This document shows, in pieces, positions 34,614-45,819 of a stretch of 64,000 nucleotides of DNA. Source of the DNA: Brachypodium distachyon (lineage: Eukaryota > Streptophyta > Magnoliopsida > Poales > Poaceae). The stretch is taken from positions 3,658,001 through 3,722,000 of the forward strand of contig NC_016131.3 of the NCBI RefSeq assembly GCF_000005505.3, written 5' to 3'. The translations under genes were made by a program, and so were the position numbers. Positions within the stretch are counted from its first letter, which is position 1; each line of letters opens with the position of its first letter. The notes beneath the pieces were generated by a model. The model made no database searches. It saw only the letters and a program-made list of their open reading frames with translations, and had not been told where the DNA came from.

Positions 34614-35192
34614 AGATAAAGCGGGCAGGAGGCATGTCGTTGTCTCTAGAGCTTAGCGGCATGATTTTGCGACCTGATTGCCGTCTGGGCCGTGCTCCAT
34701 GTTCCAGTGCCCGCTCAGTGTGGGACGTCGTCTTCATCAATAATCAGCATGCGTCCGTCCATGCTGTTGGTGCGGTCGTGGGCGATGTCTACATAATGCA
34801 CGCCCTAGACAGGGCGTTCTTCATCAACAAGTGCCATCATCAAGGCATGGTAGCCATGCCCGTGTGGTGTCCATTGAGACACCGCCAAACACGGCGCCAG
34901 GCGGGTGCCTTCTCCCACTGCCTCAAGCACAACAACACACATGAGCTCAACCTGCAAGGGCAGCATGCACGTACAACGCATGTTGTAAAGCATGCGCTCT
35001 TCTTTCATCATGGTAAGTACAAATTTCTCTATCTTTCTCTCTTTCTTGTCTACCCAGGTGCCATGGAGGTGCATGCAGGAGGCATGCCATCATCTCTGGA
35101 GCTTAGCAACCTCGTGATTGCCGTCCGGGCCGTGCGCCACATTCTGGCGCCCGCCCGAGCAATGTGGGACGCCGCGTCTTCATCAACATCCT
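34614..35192. repeat. Diverged direct duplication, about 125-bp blocks 450 bp apart
   Basis: Blocks near 34620-34742 and 35072-35192 share gcaggaggcatg, tctctggagcttagc, gattgccgtc(c/t)gggccgtg and gtgggacg(c/t)cg, then cttcatcaa, in the same order. They surround a spacer with open frame but no motif. The blocks lie within the unclassified retroelement-like region. Confidence 0.6.
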
Positions 35193-36390
35193 GTCAACAT
35201 GATATGGACATGGCCACCATGGATACGACCATTAGAACCTTAATTGTTGGAGTATTCAATAACAATTATAATCAGGTGAAATCAATTATTAAATTTGTTC
35301 AATATATTACTTGCAAAGAGGCAGAGCTACTATTTCGTATGATCTTATTATGCATGCATCTTATTGAACTCTACAAGTCCAAAGTGAAGATGAGGTGCGA
35401 TAGCATGCAGAGGGTGACGCAAGGTGAAGCCTATCAAGTTTACCTTCCAACAAATCAAACGGCACATGATTCGGAGCTTGCTAGAGAAAGATATCACGAA
35501 TTAAAGTTGAATCCGATTCGGGTCCGAGCTGTCAGGAGACCCGAATTTGTTTTAATCACCCAGGCCGCATCCGTAGTCCAAATCAAGCAAACAAGTACTT
35601 GTTCTAAAGGTAATTACAAGACCTTTCCAACGGATCTGTCCCAAAAGGAGATTCGATGCGTGCTGACCATGGCGGACAAAACAAGCTGACGGATCTGTTT
35701 TTCTGTTTCCTAAAGAGTTGTAGTTTGTTAGGAAAGTTAGAGATAGAGTTGGATTTGGGCCTCCTTACTCAATGTGGACGAAAATCTCTCTTCCTCCTCC
35801 TTTATATACCCCATGAGCCCCCCTATGGAGACTTGGGTTTTGATTAGATAAAGTTTAGCCTTTGCTAGTTTCGTGTAATTGCGTTCGTTTGATATAGTAT
35901 ACTCACAATTTTAGATTGCGTCTGCTATTTATCTTGTTCTTACTTGTTCTTCCATTGCTTGCAGGAACAAAGACCTTCGTGGTCAGGTTGATCGTGCCCC
36001 TGCGTGATCAACAACCCTCTGAAGTTGGTGTATCGATTGCTAAGGCGCTGCCTTTTAGGCCGTAGTCGGATCGTCAACGTCACCTCCTACCAAATCGAGA
36101 GTTATCAATCTCATCGAAAGATCGGGCCACCCCCGCACCCATATCACAACATCAAGCGCCATCGTGTGCGACGACGCGGACATGTGCATCGTCTATACCA
36201 TGCCCGCCCCAGGCGGAGCGCTACCTTGCTGAACGGGGCGTCGTCTCCATCTATAAGCTAGCCGACATCCATTTGAACGCCGCCGCCGATGGCGGCACAG
36301 CTGTTGGCGATTTCTGCATCGTTCGTGTTGTCGGGAGGCGCTTGTCGACCCGCAGCTCTCCCCCATTGTCAAACGACACCGCTCATGGCG

Positions 36391-37035
36391 GCCTTCTACA
36401 TGGTGTCTAGCGATACACCGCAATACAGGGCACCCTGCTTTACATGTCCTTCATCGACCCGGCATCGTGACGCCGCCGCACATGGCGGCCTTCTACCTGG
36501 TGTCCGTTGAGACACTACCATATAGGGCGCCCGTCTTGGCGCATCCTTCATCGACCCAACGTCATCGCTCGCGGCGGCCTTCTACATGGTGTCCGTGGAG
36601 ACATCGCCATACACGACGCCTGCCTTGGCGCACTTTTCAACAACTTCATGTCATGCATGTCGCCACTCGTGGCGGCCTTCTACGTGGTGTCCGCTAAGAC
36701 ACCGCCATACGAGGCGCTCGTCTTGGCGCATCCTTCACAGGTTAGTGTTGCTCCTAGCAGCCTTCTACGTGGTGTCCACTGAGACACCACCATGTACACG
36801 GCACCTGCCTTAGCGCAGTCTACACCAGCTTGGCATCAATATGATGTCGCTCGTGGCGGCCTTCAACGTGGTGTCCGCTGAGACACCACCATACACGGCG
36901 CCCGCATTGGCGCACTCTTCACCAACTTCGAATCAGCATGCCGCTACTCATGGCAGCCTCCTACGCGGTGTCTGTTGAGACACCGCTACACGGCGCCCGC
37001 TTGGGCGCATCCTTCATTGACTCATGGCGAGGTCT
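36391..37035 (+). repeat. GC-rich minisatellite, seven copies of an 85-99 bp unit
   Basis: The anchor GCCTTCTACGTGGTGTCC (with variants) recurs at 36391, 36488, 36577, 36675, 36760, 36859 and 36956. Each is followed by gagacaccgccatacacgg, cgcc(c/t)gccttggcgca and tccttcatcgac. Copies have drifted by substitutions and small indels that change reading frame, so no long repeat protein is encoded. It lies inside the LTR-like region. Confidence 0.85.
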
Positions 37036-37861
37036 CTTGCACCTCCGAAAGCATCTACATCATCGTCTTCAACATCAAGTCTACTCCCTCATCCACATTC
37101 CCGATGGCATTCCGGCATCCAAGCATCTTCTCCAACACCGACTAAGCACCGGCGACGCGAATCCACTCCACCAACATGTCCTTCTATCAATGAAGTGCAT
37201 CACCACACCACACGCTCTTGCTGGGCACCGATGCTAGGTGACAGCAAGACATCCTGTCCGGTCCAACGAGGCGGACATTTTACAGGCCGGGTACCGACGA
37301 GACGAAGGCCACTTCATCAACCTGTCTAGCTGACAAGGCGCGTGTCAGCTGGACACTTCATCATACAACGACAAGACGGCGGAGCACGCCGTTTGGCACT
37401 TACATGGTCGAAACGGTCGTGGCTAAGCATCGACAGAGTGAGGTTGTACCACCCCTCTCTTCCTTTTCATCACCACCATCTTCTACACCAAGCACAGGGA
37501 GAAGACAAGACTTGAAGACGACACCATTGCAACAGCTTAATCGGAGGTGGTCTGCAGGCCTGACCTGCGGACATAATTAAGCGGGGGCTTTTCGAGGCCC
37601 CGTGAACCAAGAGACCACAATCGCCCATGTCATGTTGGCCGTGCTAGCAGGCCACACGGAGCGCACTTTTCATAAGGAAACTTGTAATTTTATTTCTCTA
37701 CATGAGATTAATAAAATACATCTTTCCCTACTTTTCTTTCCCCTGGCGCGTTGAGAAAAATACACTCTTTGCCTTAGAGTTCATTATTTTTCTCGCCAAA
37801 CACATTGAGAATACATACGAAGGCCTAAGCGCATTTTCACACCTATGATGGCACACATCTA

Positions 37862-37963
37862 CTCCCTCCGTTTCATAATTCTTGTCTCAAATTTGTTCAA
37901 AAATGGATGTATCTATTCCTAAAAGGTGTGTAGATACACGTAAGAATTATGAAACGGAGGTAG
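37862..37963. mobile_element. Stowaway MITE
   Basis: A 102-bp element beginning CTCCCTCCGTTTCATAATTC and ending in the inverse GAATTATGAAACGGAGGTAG, flanked by TA. The interior 'aaaaatggatgtatctat' core is shared with the copy at 4688-4796. Confidence 0.8.
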
Positions 37964-38311
37964 TAGTATCCAACACTACATATCATTCTACGATTTGTGC
38001 GTGTGTATTTTGCATCCATCTCCTCCCATATAGAAAACGAAATGTAGAATCTACAAATCAATTAATTCCGTCCCCACGTTTTCTCCCATCTCCTCCCGTA
38101 AAAAACAATAGCACGAATCTCCAAGCATCCCGCGACCAGGATAATAGGTGTGTGTCGTCTTAGGTGTGGGAATGAGTTTTTGGTACGAGAGCTTTCATGA
38201 TTTTTCACAAGTGTGCATGCATTCCACAAGCGATTAAAATGAAACACGTATGTTTGATGTGCTTCAGGTTATATAACAAGAGACAATCAAGTCAATCATA
38301 TAACAAATATA

Positions 38312-38430
38312 CTCCCTCCATTACATATTAAGTGATTGTTCTATTACATGTATCTACACATTTTATATTTAGTATATAGATACGTTCATATTTAGACAAA
38401 TTTGAATCACTTAATATAAGCTCGTTACAT
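38312..38430. mobile_element. Stowaway-like MITE with decayed right end
   Basis: The left end reads CTCCCTCCATTACATATTAA. The interior 'tacatgtatctacaca ... agtatatagatacgttcatatttagacaaatttgaatcactt' pairs with itself in the Stowaway pattern. The right CGGAGGGAG end is degraded. Confidence 0.55.
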
Positions 38431-38690
38431 CGAGCCGGCATTCCACCATGTGTGCACACAACCTTAAAAATCTCTCAGCAACAACTACGACGTATCTTTA
38501 ATTCGCGGTCACGAGGGAATTAAACAAAAGGACGTGCCTATGCATATCTCAGAGGGTTTAGTAAAAGCTCAAAAAATCTGATTAGTACAGTACTATCTTG
38601 ACGTGTTGACGTCCCCGCGCGCTCTTGATCGTTCGTTGTGGATCTTAAACTGGGCATAGAAAACCAGCTAAACAAGTAACTTGCACCTAA

Positions 38691-39857
38691 TTAACCGTGA
38701 GCGTCCGCGCAGCAATCCATAGAGTTCTCCCCCCGGCCGGACTCGTAGGGGCACAGCTCCGTGTCGGCCTGCTTGGAGTAGATCCCGAGGAAGAAGGCCT
38801 CCATGGTATCCAGGTCGACCTTGAAGAGCGTGCCGTGGTAGAGCCGGAACAGCACGGCGCGGCTCCTCTCCGCGAAGCACTCGAGCGACACCGTGTCCTC
38901 CCTCGTCAGCTCCGGGATGTCATGGAACCGGGCCAGGCTCCTCCCGACGTCGACCCCCGGGAGCCGCGTCCACCTGCTGGTCGTCTCGCCTTGGCCGCCT
39001 TCTTCTTCGTCGTCGTCGTCCAGCAGCGCCCACATCGTCATCTTGAGCCCTTTTACCGAGACCAGGGTGAGCCGGTCCCGGCGCGGCCCCGGCGTGGCCG
39101 CCAGGAGGAGCTTCTCCCTGTTGGGCTTGAACCCGCCGCGGCGCTGCAGCAGCTGGGCCGGCAGCCCGATCGGCCCCGGCTGCCGCGCCCCGTCCAGCGG
39201 CAGCGCGAGCACGTGGCACTCGGGCTGCTTGTTGTTGTCCGAGCCGGAGGCCGAGTCCTGGGCCGGGCCGGAGACGCAGAGCCAGTAGGCGACGGAGCCG
39301 TTGAGCACGAGCGGGGTGGGCCGGAGGAACCGGCAGGGGGAGCCCAGCGGCAGGCGCGCGTACGTGGCCACGACGGGGCCCCAGTTGCCAGCGGCGGAGG
39401 AGAAGGTCTGGATCTGGAGCACGCCGGCGTGGGGGACAAGCTCGAGGTTAACCACGTGTAGCCGGAAGCTTCCCGTGCCTTCGGCGGCCGCCGGGAGAAG
39501 CACGTGGGACTCGTCGTGGATGGCCGGGTGAGGGAGGAAGCCGTGGAACTGCGCCGTCATCGGGTTGCACACGGTGATCTCGGACGACGAAGGGACGAAG
39601 CCGCCGTGGTCAGTAGTAGGCGGCGGTGGTGATGGGCGGCGCCGGAGGGACACGAGGCCGCGCGAGCACGCGGCGGGCAGGTAGCCTTTGAGCTGGCCGT
39701 GTTTGTGGTTGTCGACGAAGGTTTCTACGGCCTCGATGGCGGCCTGGCCGGCGCGTCGCGACTTGGAGAACTCCAGCTCGCCGGTCGGGAACTCGTACAG
39801 GCAGCCCACGAGGAGGTCCGGGGTGAAGCCCGGTTGGGCCGCCGCCGCGGGGTTCAT
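38691..39857 (-). CDS. F-box-associated-like protein without an F-box (function unknown)
   Basis: Intronless minus-strand frame of 388 aa from the ATG at 39857 to TAA at 38691. The frame is open further upstream but without a nearer ATG. Motifs include LPAACSRGLVSLRR and VCNPMTAQFHGFLPH, the 'SRGL-L... -NP-T---LP' pattern of plant F-box-associated beta-propeller modules. GSVAYWLCVSG and DTVSLECFAERSRAVLF then KVDLDTMEAFFLGIY resemble later FBA repeats. The N-terminus (MNPAAAAQPGFTPDLLVG) has no F-box helix set, so if it is a protein it may lack SCF activity. GC content is very high. It sits between the LTR-like block and the TSA array, divergent from the first TSA gene. Function not assignable. 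Confidence 0.68.
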   Translation of the reverse strand: MNPAAAAQPGFTPDLLVGCLYEFPTGELEFSKSRRAGQAAIEAVETFVDNHKHGQLKGYLPAACSRGLVSLRRRPSPPPPTTDHGGFVPSSSEITVCNPMTAQFHGFLPHPAIHDESHVLLPAAAEGTGSFRLHVVNLELVPHAGVLQIQTFSSAAGNWGPVVATYARLPLGSPCRFLRPTPLVLNGSVAYWLCVSGPAQDSASGSDNNKQPECHVLALPLDGARQPGPIGLPAQLLQRRGGFKPNREKLLLAATPGPRRDRLTLVSVKGLKMTMWALLDDDDEEEGGQGETTSRWTRLPGVDVGRSLARFHDIPELTREDTVSLECFAERSRAVLFRLYHGTLFKVDLDTMEAFFLGIYSKQADTELCPYESGRGENSMDCCADAHG

Positions 39858-40966
39858 CGTGGTGGCCGTTGATTCGTTGATCGACGACGTACTCTCTCGC
39901 GATCGAGGTCTGTCGTCTGGCACGCGCGAGCAGAATTCGACTTTCAGGGCTCTCGATTGCAAGTTTCGACGTCGTGCCGTAAGAACTGTGCGAGCCTAGC
40001 TACTATTGTAGGCTCGCCGCCTTGGGGCTTCGGAGGAGAGGAGTCCGAGTCCGGACTCGTCTCGGTACTAGACGGGCAGCGACAGACCGAAAGCTGGGCT
40101 TGTGTGTGTACACTCATGGGCCACACGAGGCCCATTTACTCTCAGAGACCCGGGCCGAATAACCATGGGCCTTAAGCTGCTCCGGATGGAGTCGTAGAGG
40201 CTTCATCATTGCACTCCGGCCCGAGAACCAAAAGGATACTCCAGAATTTCCCGAGAATTTGTCTTAAAGAAAAAAGAATTTCCCGAGAATTCTTTTTTTC
40301 CCTCTAAAAATATGCTGAATATTCCTTTTTTTTTGCCGTTGAATATTATGTTTTTCAGGTCGCTCTGGACTCTCATGCTTTGTGCGCGGCCGGAAGAAGA
40401 CGACGCCCCGTCCAGGGCGTGAATCGCGTGATAAACGCCTGCGACGACGCCCAGTCCAGCCTCGGCTCGGCTGACCGGCTGACCACATGCGCCTTTGTTG
40501 TCCATGACCATGCCTGTGCCCGCGGTTTTACGTAACTGCGATGACGCACGATGTCCACCCTTTTTTTTGGAAGGAACGCTGTCCACCCTGGACGGGGGGT
40601 CGTGCAGAACTGGAGCTGAACCGATCCAAGCGTCTTCTGTTTTTCTAAAGCAATTCTCGACAACACATTGATTCCCCTGTCTAGGAACAGATGAACGCGC
40701 GCCGTGCATTTTCCTCGTGGCTTCCACTGTTCCTCTCCTCCTCCTCTCAGTACCCACCACCTGATCTTCCTTCTCGCTGCAATGCATACGCGTAGCCACC
40801 GCCCGCCGCCCGCTAGCTGCTTGCTCCTACATAAACCCCACGCAGCCCAGCACGAACATTCATCTCAGCGGAAAGGGCTGAACGGAACTGTTCTCCTCTC
40901 GGCTCTCGCACGTGTAGTCGCGAATTAGCTCCCAACGAACTACCAATCGGCAAACTAAAGCTGCAT
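39858..40966. other. Divergent promoter region between the FBA-like gene and TSA copy 1
   Basis: The two genes are head-to-head with 1.1 kb between start codons. It includes a short duplication of 'gaatttcccgagaatt' near 40250-40290. GC-rich sequence close to the TSA1 ATG holds 'ctacataaacc' (about 40828) as a weak TATA candidate. No other feature was recognised. Confidence 0.4.
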
Positions 40967-42801
40967 ATGGCATTCGCGCTCAAGGCGTCCCCCTCCAGCA
41001 CGTCTTCTTCTTCCTCGGCTCCGTCGAACCATCCGAGACTCCGTAGCGCAGCGGCCATGGCGATGCCCACGCCAGGGAGGCCTGCGTCCAGGGCAGTCGC
41101 GGCCGCGTCTGCCGCGGCCTCGCTCGAGCCGGCCGTGGTCACGCCCTCCCCGGACAGCTACTGGCGGGCGCCGCTCCCCCTTACACCGGCGGCCAGCGAG
41201 CGCATCCCAACAGTGGCACAGGCCATGTCCCGAGCCAGAGCACACGGCAAGGTACTTGCACTGCACTACAGAGCCGCATCAACTTCAAGCTTGTAGAGGC
41301 AAACATCCTTCGCTGATTAACGTTGTTTCCATCTGCCATGCACGGCACAAACAGACGGCGTTCATCCCGTACATCACGGCGGGGGACCCGGACCTGGGGA
41401 CGACGGCGGAGGCGCTGAGGCTTCTGGACGCCCTGGGCGCCGACGTCATCGAGCTGGGCATGCCCTTCTCGGACCCCTCCGCCGACGGCGCCGTCATCCA
41501 GGCCTCCGCCAAGCGGGCGCTGGCCGCCGGCGCCACCACGGACGCCGTCATGGCCATGCTGAGGGAGGTCACGCCGGAGCTGTCCTGCCCCGTCGTCATC
41601 TTCTCCTACTTCAACCCCATCGTCCGCCGGGGGACCCGGAGCTTCGCCGCCGCAGCCAGAGAAGCCGGCGTCAAAGGTAGGTAACTAACCCAATCTCAAA
41701 ATTAATTTTTTACTGAAATTGACCCGGATCATTGTGAGGTTTATACTTCGTCGTACATACATGGACAGAGCAGTGCAAGCATCGTACGTACGACGATATA
41801 TGTTGCATCTTTAGCTGGTCCCATGCTCCCATTTGATGTTGACAGAGACGTCAAAAGACAAAATGAGCAAGAAAATAATTTGAAAGTAAATGAGCAATTT
41901 GAGATGATTCAATTGCCAATTAAGTAACTCGGACTACTCTAAATGCTTAACTGAAGCAGTAACCCTTATCACTGATTGAAATTTAATTGTCTAAGCCGAT
42001 TTGAGTAGCTAATATAATTCACGCCTTTTTTAATGTGTTTCAGGCCTTATCATACCCGATCTTCCATACGACGAGATACGTGCATTCAGGAAAGAAGCCA
42101 TTCAAAACAGTCTAGAGCTGGTATGTGCATGCATGCCCCTTCAAAACCAAGATTAATTAAGCGCACCTTACAACACCAGCTACACCAGCTGTTATTTTTT
42201 GAAAGAAAAATAATGAAACAAAATTCTGAATTAATGGTTTCAGGTGCTCCTTACAACACCAGCTACACCAGCAGAGAGGATGAAGGAAATCGCAAAAGCT
42301 TCAGAAGGGTTTGTTTACCTGGTACGTGCAGAATAGGTGCTTAGTGTCCTAATTAAGTTCTGCTTCCAAGTTTGTCTTTTTTTACCGTCATCTCATAATT
42401 ACTCCCCTAATCCCATTACGCAGGTAAGTGTAGTTGGAGTTACTGGCGCCCGTGCAAACGTGAACCCGCGTGTCAAGGATCTTCTTAAGGAGATTAGACA
42501 GGTTACAGACAAAGAGATAGCAGTTGGCTTCGGCATATCGACCCCTGACCACGTTAGCCAGGTAATTAAAATAGCCTACTAACACAAATTTGTAAAAAAA
42601 AAAATGATTGCAAGATTTGTCAAGGCAATTAAGATGTTGCCTTTGAATTTGTAAAAATGAACACAGATTTCAGAGTGGGGTGCAGACGGGGTGATAATTG
42701 GCAGTGCAATGGTGAAGCAATTGGGTGAAGCAGATTCTCCAAGAGAAGGGCTGAAGAGGTTGGAAGCATATGCCAGGAGTTTGAAAAATGCACTGCCATG
42801 A
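40967..42801 (+). CDS. TSA: Tryptophan synthase alpha / indole-3-glycerol-phosphate lyase, copy 1
   Basis: Six exons (40967-41251, 41355-41676, 42044-42120, 42244-42321, 42424-42561, 42667-42801), all GT-AG and in phase, encode 344 aa. About 90 residues of Ala/Ser/Pro-rich leader ([20 protein letters not shown]) look like a plastid transit peptide. The TIM barrel follows: [35 protein letters not shown] with the catalytic acids (E128 and D139, equivalents of Salmonella E49 and D60); [40 protein letters not shown] and [10 protein letters not shown]. The enzyme cleaves indole-3-glycerol phosphate to indole and glyceraldehyde 3-phosphate. Oddities are Ser before ADG (Leu/Tyr usual) and Ala after it (Pro usual). 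Two introns of copy 3 are missing. Whether it is TSA (tryptophan) or a lyase releasing free indole (IGL/BX1) cannot be told from sequence alone. Confidence 0.95.
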
Positions 42802-43699
42802 TATCTGTAGCGCAAAAACAATTATTCTAACTTTGATCAAACTAGTTTGAAAGTCAAAACATTAACGGGAAGAAGAGCGAAAGTGCATGCGTATCGCAAG
42901 AGCCATGCAAGAATGCATTATTGGAGAGCCCATATCATTTCCATTCATTCCCTTGTTTTATTTAGGACTGTGCTACTATTTGTATCTGCTCAATCTTTAC
43001 TTCTTGGGGATGAAACCACGAAATAAAGCATTGAACCATTACTTGTAACCTCTCATGATTATACCAAAAATATGATCATAAGAATGTACCGTTTGAACTT
43101 ATCAGGTGCAGCTCGGCTATACGCTGACCGATTGAGTGTAGAAGAGATTATCTCTCCAAGATTCATGTTATTTTCCTTGTGCCTCTGAACAACAGAGTCC
43201 TCATGTCACGTTGTTGCTGATACCGATCCAATCAATCGGCGTTTGACCTTATTTTTCTAGGGAACGCATCATGCGAAAACCTCCTTCCAGTGAAAACTCG
43301 AAAACTTTCAATCACATCCCTAGACCTCAAATGAACGAATCAAATAAAGGGTGGAACCCTTAGTCACTTAAACATATGTATTTTATGAAAACCTCGGACT
43401 TTCCCACCTCATTTTTTCTTCATAAAATACTTTTAATCTGGAGCGGAGGTTAAATTTCTACAGTTTTTTCCTTTGTGAAATCGACATTTAGGATTTATCA
43501 GTGCCATACATAGACTTTACTGTAAATTAACCAGAAAATGTAAAATCCCAACAAAAGATCTACGAAGTATATCAGGTTGATTCTCGCGTTTTATGTCACA
43601 CCGCAAGACAACTTAATTGGTGGTACGCATCATTTTCCTTCCACTAAAATAACATTTTCACGAATCTATCACTTTACGTTTGTGTAATGGGACCTTCTC

Positions 43700-43945
43700 C
43701 CAGCCGCAGAAGCTACACAAGGATTGCAAAAGGCTGGTTGATCCATTTGTATGCCGGCCGGACATGAGTTTCAGTGTTTTGAGCTCTCCCATGTTAAAAG
43801 TGAAGCTAATTTTGCTGCACACCTGTGTGCGAAGCATGCTCTTAGTAGCAGAGTAGTCGAGTTTTTTACTGTTGCACCTGAATTTTTGACTGGGGTTGTC
43901 CGGTGTGAGTCTGTTCCTAATCTGTTTAATAAAGCAGTGTTTTAA
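43700..43945 (+). mobile_element. LINE remnant: end of RNase H domain
   Basis: The plus-strand frame reads HEFQCFELSHVKSEANFAAH, then LCAKHAL and EFLTGVVRCESVPNLFN, closing with a stop and a short A-run. HVKSEANFAAH is the C-terminal signature (H-V-x-R-x-x-N-x-x-A-H) of the RNase H found at the end of plant LINE ORF2 and related domains. It is truncated at the left. Confidence 0.7.
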
Positions 43946-45093
43946 GCTTTAAAAAAAAGGACGCGATCAAACGCGATGGAAGCTGCGCGTCAGAAAGTTA
44001 AACGGCTTACGAGAGAACTTACGTGTCTCGACTGCTGCAGGTTGACTTGATAAAATCTCACGTTGGCTTTGTGTGCTACTAGTAGTAGTACTTAATTGTT
44101 TGGTCGTGTCAATACAATAATAAACAACAACGGTGACATGCAGTAGTAAACGTTGTCATAAACAATATTTTGGTATCACTGGGTGTCTACGCGCCATCTT
44201 ATCTACGCGACGATTACACGCTCCATGCATGCACCTGGCCAGCTTTGGTCAGAACTCAGAAGGCGGCCGTGCTGCCCGTGTACCCTTTCGCTGCCAAGAA
44301 CGAGTGCTATTGGGCTTTTCTTCTTCTTAATGTTCCTTGTTCTGGAAGGGTCCAATTACAAGTGTTTGGAGTAAATCAAGTTCAAAATTTTAAATTACAG
44401 TACAAATCTGGAGTTTGATCGAGGCCGGTCCTCCAATTCAGCGGGCAGTAATCGCAGGATCGTCGTGTATCTGCGGTGCGCCTGTGTTATGCCGGAGAGG
44501 GATCCTCTTGATTTAAAAGTCAGCGACTTCACAGTTACTGACACGTGGGTCTGGACATGTGATCCAAGTCTGTGTTAAGTCCGTGTTATGCCCAGCACGA
44601 GCAGTCGGGGATGAGCCTCCACGGTAATTCTGCTAGCTCGAAGTTGAACACCAGTATGGTCGACCCGTCCTGCCATCGGTCGCTGCCACCACTTTTCCTG
44701 CGGACAACGACGCCCCAGCCAAGTGCGTGATTCCCTGTAACAGGGTATCAAATTATCAATGTTAAACATGATTCCTTAATTAATTGAGGCAGTGGTGATC
44801 TGGGAGGTCGCCATCTTTCAATCTCCTTCACCTGTTTCTCCTACTTGCTGGCCTAAAGATGGCATGTAGGGAGTAGCTCGGTGTGCTGCTGGCTAGCTGC
44901 ATCAGCCACTGGCACGGGCCTGTCTGCCTGTCTCCTTCGCGAATTTTGCTCCACCATTATCGCCAGAACTCCCAATTTCTGACAGCAGGAACGTACTGTA
45001 TGTTCCTGTAGCAGCTTCCTTAATTACGGGCCATGGAAAAAGGGAGAATAATCGAGCTGCCCAACGCTCCCCTGGGCCACGGGCCCCACATGT

Positions 45094-45210
45094 GCTCTAT
45101 CCGTTTCGTAATTATTGTCGAAATATTACATGTATTTACATATTTTTTTAAAATAGATACATTTATTTTTGAGCAAATTTAAGATAAGAATTATGAAACA
45201 GACGAGGAAG
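45094..45210. mobile_element. Degenerate Stowaway-like MITE
   Basis: The left CTCTATCCGTTTCGTAATTA and right GAATTATGAAACAGACGAGG are imperfect inverted ends. The interior has the 'ttacatgtatttacata' and 'aaatagatacatttat' core of this family. A TA follows on the right. Confidence 0.55.
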
Positions 45211-45819
45211 TACGTCTCAATGGACCTTGGTACAGAGTCGTCTTGCCAAATCTCTTCCTGAATCATGTTATTTTTCGTGGGCCTCTGATCCGAGGCCACA
45301 ATTCAAGGAGACACAATGCTGCCGATGCCACTGCATGTGATTCAGTGTGTATTTATCTTATACAGTACGTATTTTTCTCTGAAAAAGAAAACTCTTTGAT
45401 CAATCCATGCACCACTGCTAGCTATCACCAGAGGGTGCTCTAAAAAAAAAACTATGACCAGAGGGCAAAGATCTCTGACAGCGGGAACGTAGCACTCTTT
45501 GAACACACGCAACAAACCGCGTTAATTATGGGCCTCTGATGTAAGTAGTCGAGCAGCCCGATCGACACACAGTTTTACTCTTTTCGTGTTGTCATTGTAA
45601 TCTAGTTTTCGTCCGATTTTCTACGGACAGCTCACTTCTTCGTGCATTGGATGACAAAGCTCTCCCGCGTCTTTGCTTGGGAAAAAAACTTTCTTGTCTT
45701 TAGGGCACGTTTATGATGACATCATGTTCTTGTCTTTAGGGCACTTTGAGATGACATCATGGTCTGATGCTCATCATGCTTTTGCGTGAACCGGTGGTCC
45801 ACGTTGCGCATTTGCACTA

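Larger units (their letters stand above)
34280..37860. other. Unclassified LTR-retrotransposon-like region
   Basis: A 366-codon open frame (34589-35689, plus) is low in conserved motifs and contains a direct duplication, so it is not called a gene. 35690-36140 reads like an LTR end plus leader, with a TATATA-bearing stretch, AT-rich tail and 'gatcgtgcccctgcgtgatc', then 'gctaaggcgctgcc'. At 37565-37580 'ttaagcgggggct' looks like a polypurine tract before a second LTR-like AT-rich tail. In between lies the 95-bp minisatellite. This is consistent with a large non-autonomous retroelement (LARD-like), but LTR identity was not established. Confidence 0.35.
42802..45819. other. TSA1-TSA2 spacer, first part: duplicated blocks and old transposons
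   Basis: After the TSA1 3' UTR come a partial copy of the 'gtgaaaac' end family (about 43275-43300, compare 51583), a LINE RNase H fragment (43700-43945) and the block 43560-44425. That block recurs in diverged form at 48330-48960. It includes 'tgtcac(a/g)ccgcaag', 'cttctcccagccgc' and 'tacaagtgtttgga'. A Stowaway copy lies at 45094-45210. No intact gene was recognised. Confidence 0.5.

Noticed and set aside
34589..35689. 366-codon open frame on the plus strand
   Set aside because: No recognisable domain, contains a diverged direct duplication, sits in a retroelement-like region and is not supported by splice or codon signals.
35690..37580. Full LTR retrotransposon with two LTRs
   Set aside because: A leader-like stretch and a polypurine-like tract are visible, but I could not match two LTRs, so only a low-confidence region is listed.
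44570..44770. Minus-strand frame near 44.6 kb as a gene fragment
   Set aside because: Weak exon-like texture only; no family recognised.
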